64,000 nucleotides of DNA from Flavobacterium sp. MFBS3-15 (GCF_026107645.2 NZ_JAPCHV010000018.1:1-64000); one strand, 5' to 3'; positions 45,779-55,196 are shown, numbered from the stretch's first letter. The notes: generated by a model not told the origin, from the sequence alone. Translations and numbers: made by a program.

Positions 45779-48433
45779 ATGAAAAAACTACTACTATCCC
45801 TATTGCTCATTGGAGGATCGGCACTATCCTATGCACAGGTGCCGATTTGGAGCGCTGTTCCACGGGAAAGCCTCGCAACGGTCCGAAAGGTGGAACGAGC
45901 TTCTACACCGCTCATTTTCCATACTTTTAGCATCAACCAGCCTGAACTAGAAAATATGCTGGTAAATACCCCGTTGCGAAATTCGGGCCAGCCTTCGAAT
46001 GTGCTTATTTCATTTCCTACAGCCGATGGCAAAATGGAAAATTTCAGGATATATGAAGCGCCTGTACTACATCCGGACCTTGGCGCGCAGCATCCTAATA
46101 TTAAATCGTATGTAGGCCGTGGCATTGAAAATCCTGCAACTACTATACGATTCAGCACGACCATCTTCGGTGTGCATGCTATAATTATGTCAGACAAAGG
46201 CACGCAATACATCGATCCTTACACAGCGGATCTTCAAAACTACATTGTTTACAAAAAGTCGAATGTAAAAGCGGCCCGCACTTTTCATTGCAGCGTAAAC
46301 GAACCTGCTTTGGACAATGTTCCGCCCCCGCCACCCACAACAATGGCCAATGACGGGTTATTCAGGACATATCGCCTTGCACTTGCCTGCACCATTGAAT
46401 ATGCTGCTTACCAAATTAACGCCGCCGGCGTAGGTGCCGGAACTCTTGAGCAGAAAAAAGCAGCAGTACTTGCCGCAATGACTGTAACAATGACACGTGT
46501 GAACGGAGTTTTCGAAAAGGATATGTCACTTACCATGCAAATCGTACCTAATAATGAGAATATCATTTTTGTAACCTCAGACAACCTCCAAAACAACGAT
46601 GAAGGCACTATGATCGATCAAATACAGCCTATCATCAATAGCGGTATAGGTTCTGCAAATTACGACATCGGACATGTATTTGGCACAGGAGGGGGAGGAA
46701 TAGCCTCACTGGGATCTGTCTGTTCACAGTTTAAAGCGCAAGGTGTAACCGGTAGCCCGGCTCCTGTGGGCGACCCTTTTGACATTGACTATGTTGCACA
46801 CGAAATGGGCCACCAATTTGGGGCTAACCACACATTTAACAACTCTTACCAAAGAACCGCAAGCACTGCTGTAGAACCTGGTAGCGGAAGCACAATCATG
46901 GCTTATGCAGGCATAAGCCCTCCAAATGTACAAAGCAACTCCGATGATTATTTCCATGCAGTAAGCTTAAACCAGATGTTTAATTTTGTGAATGGCAATG
47001 GCGGCTGTGCAATGTTGGAAGAGAACAATAACACCCCTCCCGTTATCGCTGCAATACCTAACCGTACCATTCCAAAAGGAACTGCATTTATATTAAAAGG
47101 CAATGGTACAGATGCTGATGGGGATGCGCTCACCTACTGTTGGGAACAAACGAATAACAATGGTGCAAACTCAACTGTAGACTTTACCCCCTTGTCCACA
47201 AGTACATCAGGCCCTAACTTCAGGTCAATTGATCCTTCTGCGTCTCCAAACAGGTACATGCCAGAACTATCAAGCGTATTAAACAACAATCTCGCTCCTA
47301 CTTGGGAAGTAGTGCCTACAGTGGGCCGAACGCTCAACTTTGCACTTACCGTAAGGGACAACAATACACCCAACGGTGGCCAAACGGCAAGGCAAAACAT
47401 GAACGTAATTGTAAATAATACTGCCGGGCCATTTACAGTAACATCGCAAAACACAACAAACATTACCTGGGAGCAGGGTAGCACCGAAGCCATAACCTGG
47501 AATGTAGCCGGCACTACTGGCAATGGAATTAATACTTCAAATGTCAACATACTCCTTTCAACAGATGGAGGACTTACATGGCCTACCGTATTGGCATCCA
47601 ATACACCGAATGACGGGTCGGAAAACATTACAGTGCCCAACGTAGAAGCTATTTCTTGCCGAATTATGGTTGAAGCCGTAGGGAATATCTATTATGCGGT
47701 TAACCAGACCCCGTTTTCAATTGGAGTGGAAGTGGTTACAGAATGTAATACTTATACAAATGATACTGCTGTCAATATCCCGGACAATGGTCAAAACTAT
47801 AGTATATCAACGATTAATGTGCCGGACAATTCTATTGTTCAAACAGTGAATGTTGGGGTAAACATTACACACACTTACATTGGTGACCTTATACTTATTA
47901 TTGCAAGGCCGGACAATTCACAGGCATTATTGTGGCAAATGGCTTGCGGGACAAGTAACAACCTGAATGTTACTTTCAGTGATTCAGGAAGTTCTGTAAA
48001 TTGTGGCGCAACGACATCAGGAAGTTTTATTCCTTCAGAGCCTCTTTCCGAATTTGAAGGAACACAGGCACAGGGTGACTGGATATTGGCTTTTGCTGAT
48101 GCCGGTGCTGATGATACAGGAACTCTTAACTCTTGGTTCGTTGAAATATGTTCTCAAACCGTAAATGCTGTGGACGGCTTCAGCCTTAAGAATTTTACAC
48201 TATATCCTAACCCTAACAACGGGAGCTTTACAGTAGGCTTTACCTCTGAAAGCGAAAATGCCATACAAATTGGCGTGCATGACTTGAGGGGGCGTGAAGT
48301 TTACAATGCCGCATATGAAAATACAGGATTATTCTCAGGCAATGTAAACCTTTCGAACATCCAGTCAGGGGTATATCTTGTAACCGTTCAGGATGGCGCA
48401 AGAAAAGCCGTGAAGAAGATTGTGGTGAATTAA
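45779..48433 (+). CDS. Secreted zinc metallopeptidase (reprolysin-like) with P domain and T9SS tail
   Basis: The start at 45779 opens a signal peptide (MKKLLLSLLLIGGSALSYAQ); 25 codons upstream are open but leader-like. The 884-aa product has a propeptide-like region. The catalytic domain carries the extended zinc motif HEMGHQFGANH (341-351), the HExxHxxGxxH form of M12B/metzincin-like peptidases, with the Met-turn probably at TIMAYAG. Ig-like domains follow (DADGDALTYCWEQ, then VTSQNTTNITWEQG). A proprotein-convertase P-type domain comes next (DNSIVQTVNVGVNITHTYIG, GDWILAFADAGADDTGTLNS). The T9SS type A sorting domain ends KAVKKIVVN. It should act outside the cell on proteins; the specificity is not predictable. 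It is a monocistronic unit ending at a terminator. Confidence 0.95.
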   Translation: MKKLLLSLLLIGGSALSYAQVPIWSAVPRESLATVRKVERASTPLIFHTFSINQPELENMLVNTPLRNSGQPSNVLISFPTADGKMENFRIYEAPVLHPDLGAQHPNIKSYVGRGIENPATTIRFSTTIFGVHAIIMSDKGTQYIDPYTADLQNYIVYKKSNVKAARTFHCSVNEPALDNVPPPPPTTMANDGLFRTYRLALACTIEYAAYQINAAGVGAGTLEQKKAAVLAAMTVTMTRVNGVFEKDMSLTMQIVPNNENIIFVTSDNLQNNDEGTMIDQIQPIINSGIGSANYDIGHVFGTGGGGIASLGSVCSQFKAQGVTGSPAPVGDPFDIDYVAHEMGHQFGANHTFNNSYQRTASTAVEPGSGSTIMAYAGISPPNVQSNSDDYFHAVSLNQMFNFVNGNGGCAMLEENNNTPPVIAAIPNRTIPKGTAFILKGNGTDADGDALTYCWEQTNNNGANSTVDFTPLSTSTSGPNFRSIDPSASPNRYMPELSSVLNNNLAPTWEVVPTVGRTLNFALTVRDNNTPNGGQTARQNMNVIVNNTAGPFTVTSQNTTNITWEQGSTEAITWNVAGTTGNGINTSNVNILLSTDGGLTWPTVLASNTPNDGSENITVPNVEAISCRIMVEAVGNIYYAVNQTPFSIGVEVVTECNTYTNDTAVNIPDNGQNYSISTINVPDNSIVQTVNVGVNITHTYIGDLILIIARPDNSQALLWQMACGTSNNLNVTFSDSGSSVNCGATTSGSFIPSEPLSEFEGTQAQGDWILAFADAGADDTGTLNSWFVEICSQTVNAVDGFSLKNFTLYPNPNNGSFTVGFTSESENAIQIGVHDLRGREVYNAAYENTGLFSGNVNLSNIQSGVYLVTVQDGARKAVKKIVVN

Positions 48434-48453
48434 TACTATAACCCAAAATAAAC

Positions 48454-48486
48454 AAAGGCGCTTCAATTGAGGCGCCTTTCGTTTTA
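48454..48486. terminator. Bidirectional terminator between convergent genes
   Basis: AAAGGCGC and GCGCCTTT flank TTCAATTGAG, followed by CGTTTTAATTT on plus and preceded by an A-rich stretch that serves the minus strand. It separates the metallopeptidase gene from the convergent lipoprotein gene. Confidence 0.85.
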
Positions 48487-48490
48487 ATTT

Positions 48491-48997
48491 CTATTTCAAG
48501 GAAACATCTATGCTGTAAATCCGCTGCCCATCTACAATGGTGTCAGGTATTTTCACTGTCAATTTTTCGTCTTTGTAGCTGATTTTCCCTTCATTAACCG
48601 TATAAAATCCAGCCTTGCCACGGCAGAAGCACTGTACACCGAAAAGCATTTTAGTACCTTTTATATTTCCTGTATTTAGATTTGAAAATTCATCATCAGT
48701 TTCAAAGATGACAGTTTCAGTATAGCCGGCGTCCATTACACCCTTAGGAGCATCATAATCATAGGTATAGCGCACTAAAACTTTTCCAGGAGTATCAGTA
48801 ATGGAATGATACAATCTCCCGGTATCATCCACTTTAATGTCAAGGCTTTTGTCTTTCAGTATTTCCAATTTGCAGTCACCTTCTTCAGGACACGGGCTTT
48901 CAATTTTGTGTTTTCCATTAATGAAAGCTGTAACTCCTTTTTTTGGCGCACAGGCCATGAATAAAAATGGCAGCATCGTAAGGACTAATCTTTTCAT
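48491..48997 (-). CDS. Hypothetical lipoprotein, 168 aa
   Basis: The start at 48997 gives a lipoprotein signal (MKRLVLTMLPFLFMAC, Cys16). A longer frame reaching 49165 overlaps pth and lacks a signal. The mature part is beta-rich and acidic, with cysteine pairs at SPCPEEGDC and VQCFCRGKAGFY that could form disulfides in the periplasm. Later strands include KVLVRYTYDYDAP and KLTVKIPDTIVDG. No family is recognised. It follows pth on the same strand with a 50-base gap and ends at the bidirectional hairpin. Confidence 0.8.
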   Translation of the reverse strand: MKRLVLTMLPFLFMACAPKKGVTAFINGKHKIESPCPEEGDCKLEILKDKSLDIKVDDTGRLYHSITDTPGKVLVRYTYDYDAPKGVMDAGYTETVIFETDDEFSNLNTGNIKGTKMLFGVQCFCRGKAGFYTVNEGKISYKDEKLTVKIPDTIVDGQRIYSIDVSLK

Positions 48998-49047
48998 GAA
49001 ATTATCTTTAAAGCTAAAGATACAAATTTGAAGCCATTTCGAAAGGT

Positions 49048-49671
49048 TTATTTGCCATTGTAGCTGCTCATGGTATTGGCAAGCCCTGAAAGTACGAACG
49101 ACTTCACCGCTTCTGCAGCCATATCGAGGCGTTCCGGAAGCTTTGCTTTTTCCTCTTCGTCCCATTCCCCAAGAACATAATCTACCTGCCTGCCTTTCTT
49201 GAAATCATCGCTGATACCGAAACGAAAACGCGCATAATCTCCTGTATTTAGTACCTGCTGCGTGTTTTTCAGTCCATTATGGCCTCCATCACTGCCCTTA
49301 CCTTTTATACGGATAGTGCCAAAAGGGATATTTAGGTCATCGGTCACAACCAATAAATTCTCAAGCGGGATATTTTCTTTATCTAACCAGAATTTAATGG
49401 CCTTACCACTCAGGTTCATGTAAGTATTGGGCTTGAGAAGAAAAACCGTTTTCCCTTTTATCTTCACTTCAGCCAGGGTTCCAAGTTTAACTGTTTCAAA
49501 CGAAGCTCCCTCCTGCTTAGCAATATGATCGGCGACTTTAAAGCCAATGTTGTGACGTGTATTTACATATTCAGCTCCAATGTTGCCCAGGCAGGCAATA
49601 AGGTATTTTTTCATGGGGTCAATGGGTTCTTTTTCCTGTTTTGTTCCGAAAATGGAGGTTAGCCAGTTCAT
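49048..49671 (-). CDS. pth: Peptidyl-tRNA hydrolase
   Basis: The enzyme frees tRNA from peptidyl-tRNA dropped by ribosomes. The core begins MKKYLIACLGNIGAEYVNTRHNIGF, with the catalytic His in NTRHNIGF. It continues with LLKPNTYMNLSGKAI, VVTDDLNIPFGTIRIKGKGS and DGGHNGLKN. The start at 49671 adds a 19-residue leader (MNWLTSIFGTK...) as often annotated in flavobacteria; the Met at 49614 would give the standard core, so both are possible. It lies 16 bases after the beta-ketoacyl synthase stop in the same direction, so it may be the last gene of the bioD-bioA-KAS transcript. Confidence 0.96.
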   Translation of the reverse strand: MNWLTSIFGTKQEKEPIDPMKKYLIACLGNIGAEYVNTRHNIGFKVADHIAKQEGASFETVKLGTLAEVKIKGKTVFLLKPNTYMNLSGKAIKFWLDKENIPLENLLVVTDDLNIPFGTIRIKGKGSDGGHNGLKNTQQVLNTGDYARFRFGISDDFKKGRQVDYVLGEWDEEEKAKLPERLDMAAEAVKSFVLSGLANTMSSYNGK

Positions 49672-49687
49672 AGTGCAAAGATAGCAT

Positions 49688-50857
49688 CTATTTTGAGACC
49701 AAAACACTCACCGCATTGCCGCCAAAACCAACCGCGTTTACCAATACCTTTTTAATGTCGCGGCCTGTTTCCTGGTTATAAAATGGTGCCTCAACAAATT
49801 TATTGTGCTGTAGCATCAGTACTGCCAGCTCCAGGCTCAAAAGTCCCGAAGCCCCAAACGTATGGCCAATCTTCCATTTGTTGGTCGTGAGCAAGGGCAG
49901 ATTTCCGCCAAAAACCTCCTGTATCGCCCTGTATTCGGAAAGGTCCCCTTTTACAGTTCCCGGGGCATGCATTACAACAGCATCTACTTCGGCAGGATTG
50001 ATGTCCTTTATCGCCATGCGCATCGCCTTTTGCAGGCATTCCGCTGTAGCAGACAATGATGCGCCATGTTCCAGCATTTCGGTCGCATAACCAATACCAT
50101 CAATATAAGCATGGGCTTGGGAATTCTTGCCGGCCTGAAGGCATGTCATTGCTGCCCCTTCACCCAACACCATGGTGTTGCCTTTTTTTTCAAGATCTAA
50201 AGCGCGAACAGGATGTTCACCTTGTTCCTGCGAATAGATTTTCATGCCTTGCATTTGGGCTATGGTAAAGGGTGTAAGCGGAGCTTCGCTGCCACCTACA
50301 AGAAATCTGTCAGCCATACCACTGCTTAGCCATGCTACACCATTGAGTACCGCATGAAGTGCTGTAGAACAGGTTATGGAATGAGATATGTCCGGACCAT
50401 TAGCTCTTACATCCTGGGCTACCCATGAGGCAATGTTGCCGAGTGTAGTTACAGGTGAGGTATGCGCCCCGGTAATACCTGTATTTATGAATTCGGAATG
50501 ATGTTTTTCAAACAATCCCGTAGCCCCTCTTGAAGAACCGATATTGATGCCGAATTCACCGTCATTCCAGCCTGCAATTCGCAAGGCACGGCGTGAGGCA
50601 AGGATGGCATACAGCACTGAATTATCCAGGTGGCGGTAGTGAGGATTGGAATCGCGCAGCCCTGCTACTTCATCTGTTTCCCGTTGAGACAGGATTGCCA
50701 CAGGAACATTGAGTGCGCCCCTGGTGATGAATGCGCGTTCATCCAGATAGCTTTCCCAGACCTCATCAGGACTGCTGCCTAATGGGGAAACGGAACCAAT
50801 GGACATGATGGATACAGGTGAAACCAATACAGTAGATTTTACTGCAAAAGTACGCAA
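49688..50857 (-). CDS. Beta-ketoacyl-ACP synthase-like protein in the biotin locus
   Basis: The 389-aa thiolase-fold condensing enzyme has a complete Cys-His-His triad in KAS I/II form: Cys163 in SITCSTALHAV, His297 in VVMHAPGTVKGD and His332 in KWKIGHTFGASG. It also has the GSSRGATG and LGEGAAM segments and a GFGG end. It is shorter than FabF at the N-terminus (VSIMSIGSVSPLGSS). It sits 36 bases downstream of bioA and upstream of pth, with no bioC or bioH visible. The position suggests a part in making the pimeloyl precursor used by BioF, but that role is inferred from neighbourhood only. A general fatty-acid or polyketide role remains possible. Confidence 0.9.
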   Translation of the reverse strand: MRTFAVKSTVLVSPVSIMSIGSVSPLGSSPDEVWESYLDERAFITRGALNVPVAILSQRETDEVAGLRDSNPHYRHLDNSVLYAILASRRALRIAGWNDGEFGINIGSSRGATGLFEKHHSEFINTGITGAHTSPVTTLGNIASWVAQDVRANGPDISHSITCSTALHAVLNGVAWLSSGMADRFLVGGSEAPLTPFTIAQMQGMKIYSQEQGEHPVRALDLEKKGNTMVLGEGAAMTCLQAGKNSQAHAYIDGIGYATEMLEHGASLSATAECLQKAMRMAIKDINPAEVDAVVMHAPGTVKGDLSEYRAIQEVFGGNLPLLTTNKWKIGHTFGASGLLSLELAVLMLQHNKFVEAPFYNQETGRDIKKVLVNAVGFGGNAVSVLVSK

Positions 50858-50893
50858 TAAAACTCCTTAGTGCCAACAGGAATAACCTTTGGG

Positions 50894-52168
50894 TTACTGC
50901 ACCTCTTCAATTGCCTGCCTTATAACTGCATAAACTATTTCCAGCAATTCATCGCTTATAATGTAAGGCGGAAGGATGTATACAATATTCCCGACAGGGC
51001 GCAGGATGACACCATTATTCAGGAAGAAATCATACAGCCTGTTACGGAAACCACCATAATAATCCTCATTGCCTTCACGTGCTATTTCCAGCGCGAGGAT
51101 TACACCCAACACGCGAGCGGTTTTAACCCTCGGATGGCTTTCTATTTCCTTTCTGAAGGCAAGTTGCTTTTTGTTTATCCGGACCAGGTTATCCTGCATT
51201 TCGTTTGTTTGCAGCAAGTCCAGGCTTGCCAGTGCGGCAGCGCACCCGGTTGGGTTGGCCGTAAAGGTATGCCCGTGAAACAATGCCTTATTCACATCGT
51301 CGTCATAAAAACCGTCAAATAATTCCTGTGTAAAAGTGGTTATCGCCATTGGGATTGTCCCACCGGTCAGCGCTTTTGAAAGGCACATCATGTCTGGCTG
51401 GCGCATAAGGTAATCACAGGCAAAAGTTTTCCCCGTCTTGCCAAAGCCCGTCATCACTTCGTCGGCAATAGTAAAGACGTTGTTGCCTTTGCAGATAGCC
51501 ATCAGTTCGTCCAGCACTTCCGGAGCATACATTACCATCCCGGCCGCACCCTGCACTAACGGTTCAAAAATGAATGCGGCATATTCGCCGGTTAACGCCA
51601 GTTTTTTTAGCGATTCAATGCTTTCCTCTTTCTTTCCTTCAACAGGCACGGGAATGCGTTGTACTTCTATCAGTGATCCACGGAAAGCCTCGGTAAAAAA
51701 GGATATGCCACTCGCTGCCATAGCGGCGAAAGTATCGCCATGAAAGGCATTTTCGAAAGCAATGATTTTAGTACGCTTATCCCCTTTATTGTAAAAATAT
51801 TGCAGCGCAACCTTAACGGCGATCTCAACTGCAGTCGACCCGTTATCCGAAAAGAAGATTTTTTTTTGACCGGATGGAAGCAGTTCCATAAGCCTTTCGG
51901 CCAAAACAACGGCTGGCTCATGGGTAAATCCACCAAAAAGCACATGCTCCAGTGAGGTAAGCTGTTTGTAAATAGCTTCCGCAATGTATTTATTACTGTG
52001 TCCATATGGGTTTACCCACCACGAAGCAATGGCATCTATGTATTGCTTTCCTTCTTCGTCCCACAATAATGCACCTTCACCTTTTACAATTCCTATGGGA
52101 GGAGTCGCAGTTTTGTGCTGGGTGTAAGGATGCCATAAAAATTGGCTGTCTCTATCTTGTAAACTCAT
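50894..52168 (-). CDS. bioA: Adenosylmethionine-8-amino-7-oxononanoate aminotransferase
   Basis: The PLP enzyme converts KAPA to DAPA with S-adenosylmethionine as amino donor. The 424-aa length is normal. Visible features are FLWHPYTQHKT at the start, DAIASWWVNPYGHSN, the PLP-phosphate site (DNGSTAVEIAVK), AFHGDTFAAM, the PLP-ring Asp236 in TIADEVMTGFGKTG, and the Schiff-base Lys265 in LSKALTGG. Its ATG directly abuts the bioD stop codon with no gap, and KAS follows, which supports one operon bioD-bioA-KAS. Confidence 0.98.
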   Translation of the reverse strand: MSLQDRDSQFLWHPYTQHKTATPPIGIVKGEGALLWDEEGKQYIDAIASWWVNPYGHSNKYIAEAIYKQLTSLEHVLFGGFTHEPAVVLAERLMELLPSGQKKIFFSDNGSTAVEIAVKVALQYFYNKGDKRTKIIAFENAFHGDTFAAMAASGISFFTEAFRGSLIEVQRIPVPVEGKKEESIESLKKLALTGEYAAFIFEPLVQGAAGMVMYAPEVLDELMAICKGNNVFTIADEVMTGFGKTGKTFACDYLMRQPDMMCLSKALTGGTIPMAITTFTQELFDGFYDDDVNKALFHGHTFTANPTGCAAALASLDLLQTNEMQDNLVRINKKQLAFRKEIESHPRVKTARVLGVILALEIAREGNEDYYGGFRNRLYDFFLNNGVILRPVGNIVYILPPYIISDELLEIVYAVIRQAIEEVQ

Positions 52169-52786
52169 TTATAGCTCTAATAAATTATTCCTGAAACGGT
52201 CGGCGTAGTCAAGAATCACGTTTTTATCGAAATAGGGTTCATCATCGATGCGGCCAAGCATTTTTATTCCTGTTTTTTGGAGAATGATGCTCTGTGTGGA
52301 CGTATTTTCATTGCCATTGAAAATGACTCCCTCTACAATTACCCCTCTGCTTTTCAATACTTCTATTGTCATCAGCGTGTGGTTAATACTGCCAAGGTAA
52401 TGGCGGCTCACCAATATCACCTTATAATCACGCTTAATCAGGTCGGCTACTACATCATTTCCATTCAGTGGCACAAGTACACCCCCTGCGCCTTCTATTA
52501 TGAGATGGTTGCCTGTTTTGGGCTCTTTTATCTCTTTAATATCAATACTTATACCATCAATCTCTGCTGCCAAATGAGGGCTGGCCGGTGTATTTAGAAC
52601 ATAGCTGTTTTGGAAAATCCTGGTTTTGCTATTGGAAATGTATCGTTCAATCTTGTGGCTGTCCGAATCCTTAATGTCTCCTGCCTGTACAGGTTTCCAG
52701 TAATCAGCTTGGAGAGCTTCCGTAATTATGGCCGAGGCTATGGTCTTGCCTACATCGGTGCCAATGCCTGTAATGAAAAGTTTCAT
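52169..52786 (-). CDS. bioD: Dethiobiotin synthetase
   Basis: The ATP-dependent carboxylase closes the ureido ring of dethiobiotin from DAPA and CO2. The 205-aa protein has the P-loop GTDVGKT (9-15), WKPVQAGD (30-37), SPHLAAEIDG, and the IEGAGGVLVPLNG segment near 110. It is the first gene of the bioD-bioA-KAS unit. A TAAATTTG element lies 21 bases upstream of its start and faces away from the divergent AI-2E-family gene. Confidence 0.97.
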   Translation of the reverse strand: MKLFITGIGTDVGKTIASAIITEALQADYWKPVQAGDIKDSDSHKIERYISNSKTRIFQNSYVLNTPASPHLAAEIDGISIDIKEIKEPKTGNHLIIEGAGGVLVPLNGNDVVADLIKRDYKVILVSRHYLGSINHTLMTIEVLKSRGVIVEGVIFNGNENTSTQSIILQKTGIKMLGRIDDEPYFDKNVILDYADRFRNNLLEL

Positions 52787-52807
52787 GGGCTAATGAATAG
52801 TGAGATA

Positions 52808-52815
52808 CAAATTTA
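52808..52815 (-). promoter_or_regulatory. -7 promoter element of bioD-bioA-KAS
   Basis: TAAATTTG on the minus strand, 21 bases upstream of bioD. A TTTG occurs 25 bases further up (52844-52841), longer than the usual spacing. No BirA operator was recognised. Confidence 0.48.
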
Positions 52816-52920
52816 CTCAATCATTCATAAGGTTTATACCCAAAATTTCAGCATTAATTCTTTACCAACTGATTAGCAAAGTTTTAATATAATATTACCA
52901 ATAAGCGGTTGGACAATTCC

Positions 52921-52928
52921 TAATTTTG
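52921..52928 (+). promoter_or_regulatory. -7 promoter element of the AI-2E-family gene
   Basis: TAATTTTG on the plus strand, 35 bases upstream of the ATG at 52964. No properly spaced -33 box was seen. Confidence 0.42.
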
Positions 52929-52963
52929 ATAGGATCATTAAATAAATTAACACATTAATACTG

Positions 52964-54079
52964 ATGGATGTAAAGGTACCCAATTACATAAAAACGGTTT
53001 ATATAGCACTGCTGATCATTATCATTGTGTTTTTTATGATAATAGCAAAAACGCTGCTTGTTCCATTATTAGTATCCGGATATATCGCCATGCTGCTTAC
53101 TTCGTCCTGCAATTTTTTAGAGCGCAGGAAAATTCCACGTTCGATAAGCGCTTTCATATGCCTGATAATATTTCTAACACTAATCATTGGAATATTCGTT
53201 TTCATTTATTTTCAGGTACGGGGATTTGTGCAGGATCTTGGGTCTAATTTTACTGATAAGCTCAATTCATTTGTAATTATAGCTAATAATTGGTGTTATG
53301 AAACTTTTGGATTTGACCCCGGCATGGGTAACGGTTTCGAAATGAAGAAAGCAGTGGAAATCGTGCAACCGGAAAACACAAGTGCAACACAGCTTATATT
53401 TTCTACCATCGGCATGCTTTCAGATATTATCCTTTTACCTGTATTTATATTTTTCCTGCTTATTTACAGAGACCATCTTGCCATTTTTATTACAAAAGTT
53501 TTTCGCAGGCAAAACAATGAAGGCCTCCTCGAAAAAATGACTTCAATTCGGAAAATTGTCCATGCATATATAGTCGGAGCCGGAAAAGTGATGTTAATCC
53601 TTGGGATAGTTAATACCGGGGTTTTGTTTGCACTGGGAATTGAACACGCCATATTTTTTGGGATGCTGGCAGGAATGCTGAATATCATCCCCTATCTCGG
53701 ACCCTCACTAGGCGCTATACTGCCTTTCCTATTTGCGCTAATGACCAAGGACAGCGCTTTTTATCCCATTGCAGTTGTAGTTGCATTCACCTTCATACAA
53801 TTACTTGAGGGAGCTTTCCTTACCCCCAAGATAACGGGTGGCAATGTAAACCTCAATGCATTGGTAACCTTTATAGGACTGCTGATTGGCGGTGCCATAT
53901 GGGGTATCACGGGAATGATACTCATCATCCCGACAATTGCGATCCTCAAAAAGCTGTTCGAGCTAAGTCCTGATACACAGCCTTATGCCTATCTGTTTGG
54001 GGAAGAAGACAGTAACTGGTTTCGAAGGCGGGAGCGGCGCAACAAAGCAAAGGCTGCTAAGGCTGAAGAAGCTGCTTAA
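52964..54079 (+). CDS. AI-2E family transporter (YdiK/PerM-type membrane protein)
   Basis: The 371-aa inner-membrane protein has about seven or eight hydrophobic helices. They include VYIALLIIIIVFFMIIAKTL near the N-terminus, the FGMLAGMLNIIPYLGPSLGA segment (~225-245), and the family's C-terminal GLLIGGAIWGITGMILIIP (~305-325). The tail is short, charged and basic (RRRERRNKAKAAKAEEAA). Members export small molecules or ions; AI-2 export is shown for few of them, so the substrate is open. The gene lies on the plus strand between bioD and bioF, both minus, and its last 23 bases overlap the 3' end of bioF tail-to-tail. Confidence 0.93.
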   Translation: MDVKVPNYIKTVYIALLIIIIVFFMIIAKTLLVPLLVSGYIAMLLTSSCNFLERRKIPRSISAFICLIIFLTLIIGIFVFIYFQVRGFVQDLGSNFTDKLNSFVIIANNWCYETFGFDPGMGNGFEMKKAVEIVQPENTSATQLIFSTIGMLSDIILLPVFIFFLLIYRDHLAIFITKVFRRQNNEGLLEKMTSIRKIVHAYIVGAGKVMLILGIVNTGVLFALGIEHAIFFGMLAGMLNIIPYLGPSLGAILPFLFALMTKDSAFYPIAVVVAFTFIQLLEGAFLTPKITGGNVNLNALVTFIGLLIGGAIWGITGMILIIPTIAILKKLFELSPDTQPYAYLFGEEDSNWFRRRERRNKAKAAKAEEAA

Positions 54080-55196
54080 GTGTTCCCAATACTCCTGTTA
54101 TCTCACGTTCTGTATTGTAACTATGCAAGCAGAACCTCAGCCGCTCACTGCCAGCGGGTACGGTAGGCGACAGTATGGCCTTTACACCAAAACCCTTGCC
54201 TGCCAATGCCGCAGCAATGCTTCTTACCCTTTCGTTTCCGGGAACGACTGCACAGTGGATGGCGGAATGGCTTTCAATGAAAATATCCGTCAGTCCCAGT
54301 CTTTGCAATTCTGCCCTGAAAAACAATATGTTAGCAGCAAGCATTTCTCTTTCCGGGGCGTTTTCAAGGCGGCTGTAGGCCGCCAGTATCGTGGAAAGAC
54401 TGTGGGGTGGCAGTGCTGTGGTATAGATCAGGCTTCGGGCAAAATTGACCAGATAATCCTTCAGCTGTTGCGAACCCAGTACAGCCGCGCCATGGCACCC
54501 GGGGCCTTTGCCGAATGTAGCAATCCTGGCAAATACGCTGTTTTCCAGTTCTAAAGACTGCACCAACCCCTCTCCCTTTTGTCCAAAAACGCCTATGGCA
54601 TGGGCTTCATCTATAACCAGGCGGCAACCGTATTTATTACATAGTTCGCTCATTAACTGTAGATTAGGACTATCTCCATCCATTGAGAAAACCGACTCGG
54701 TCACTATGTATACCTCCTTACCTTCATGCCTTTTGACCAGGGCTTCCAGGGCCTCAAGATCATTATGCGGAAACTTGTAAGTCGCTGCATTAGAAAGCCT
54801 TAACCCATCCCGTATCGAGGCATGGATGTACTCGTCATACAAAACCACGTCGCCTTTTTGGGATACCGATGAGAAAAATCCTACATTGGCATCGTATCCG
54901 GAGTTAAAAATAAGGGCGCTTTCGGTGTTATGGAATTTCGCAACCATCTCTTCTACAACAACATACAAACCATGATTGCCCGATATGAGCCGCGATCCTG
55001 TGGAGCCATTCTGTGTAAAGCCATGCTCTAAAAGGTAATTGTGGGCAGCATCGAAAATGGACCTGTCGGCGCCGAAACCAAGGTAGTCATTAGAGGAAAA
55101 ATCCACTGTGGGCGTGGGTTTGCGCAGCGTACGCAGGGCGTTTTCCTGTTCTCTCTGTGCCATTTTTGCCGCAAGCGATTTAGGGAATTTTTCCAT
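54057..55196 (-). CDS. bioF: 8-amino-7-oxononanoate synthase
   Basis: The PLP-dependent enzyme condenses alanine with a pimeloyl thioester to give KAPA, the first dedicated biotin step. The 379-aa product shows FSSNDYLGF (33-41), NGSTGSRLISGNH (63-75), the stacking and binding segment VIDEAHAIGVFGQKGEG (194-210), and the Schiff-base Lys230 in ATFGKGPGCHGAAV. It is separated from bioD-bioA by the AI-2E-family gene, and the two 3' ends overlap by 23 bases. A TACTTTTG element (55208-55201) is only 4 bases before the ATG, so it would give an almost leaderless mRNA. The true promoter may be elsewhere. Confidence 0.97.
   Translation of the reverse strand: MEKFPKSLAAKMAQREQENALRTLRKPTPTVDFSSNDYLGFGADRSIFDAAHNYLLEHGFTQNGSTGSRLISGNHGLYVVVEEMVAKFHNTESALIFNSGYDANVGFFSSVSQKGDVVLYDEYIHASIRDGLRLSNAATYKFPHNDLEALEALVKRHEGKEVYIVTESVFSMDGDSPNLQLMSELCNKYGCRLVIDEAHAIGVFGQKGEGLVQSLELENSVFARIATFGKGPGCHGAAVLGSQQLKDYLVNFARSLIYTTALPPHSLSTILAAYSRLENAPEREMLAANILFFRAELQRLGLTDIFIESHSAIHCAVVPGNERVRSIAAALAGKGFGVKAILSPTVPAGSERLRFCLHSYNTEREITGVLGTLKQLLQP

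Noticed and set aside
48998..49165. N-terminal extension of the lipoprotein gene at 48491
   Set aside because: The extended frame overlaps pth, is rich in unlikely residues and would hide a clear lipoprotein signal at the internal Met.
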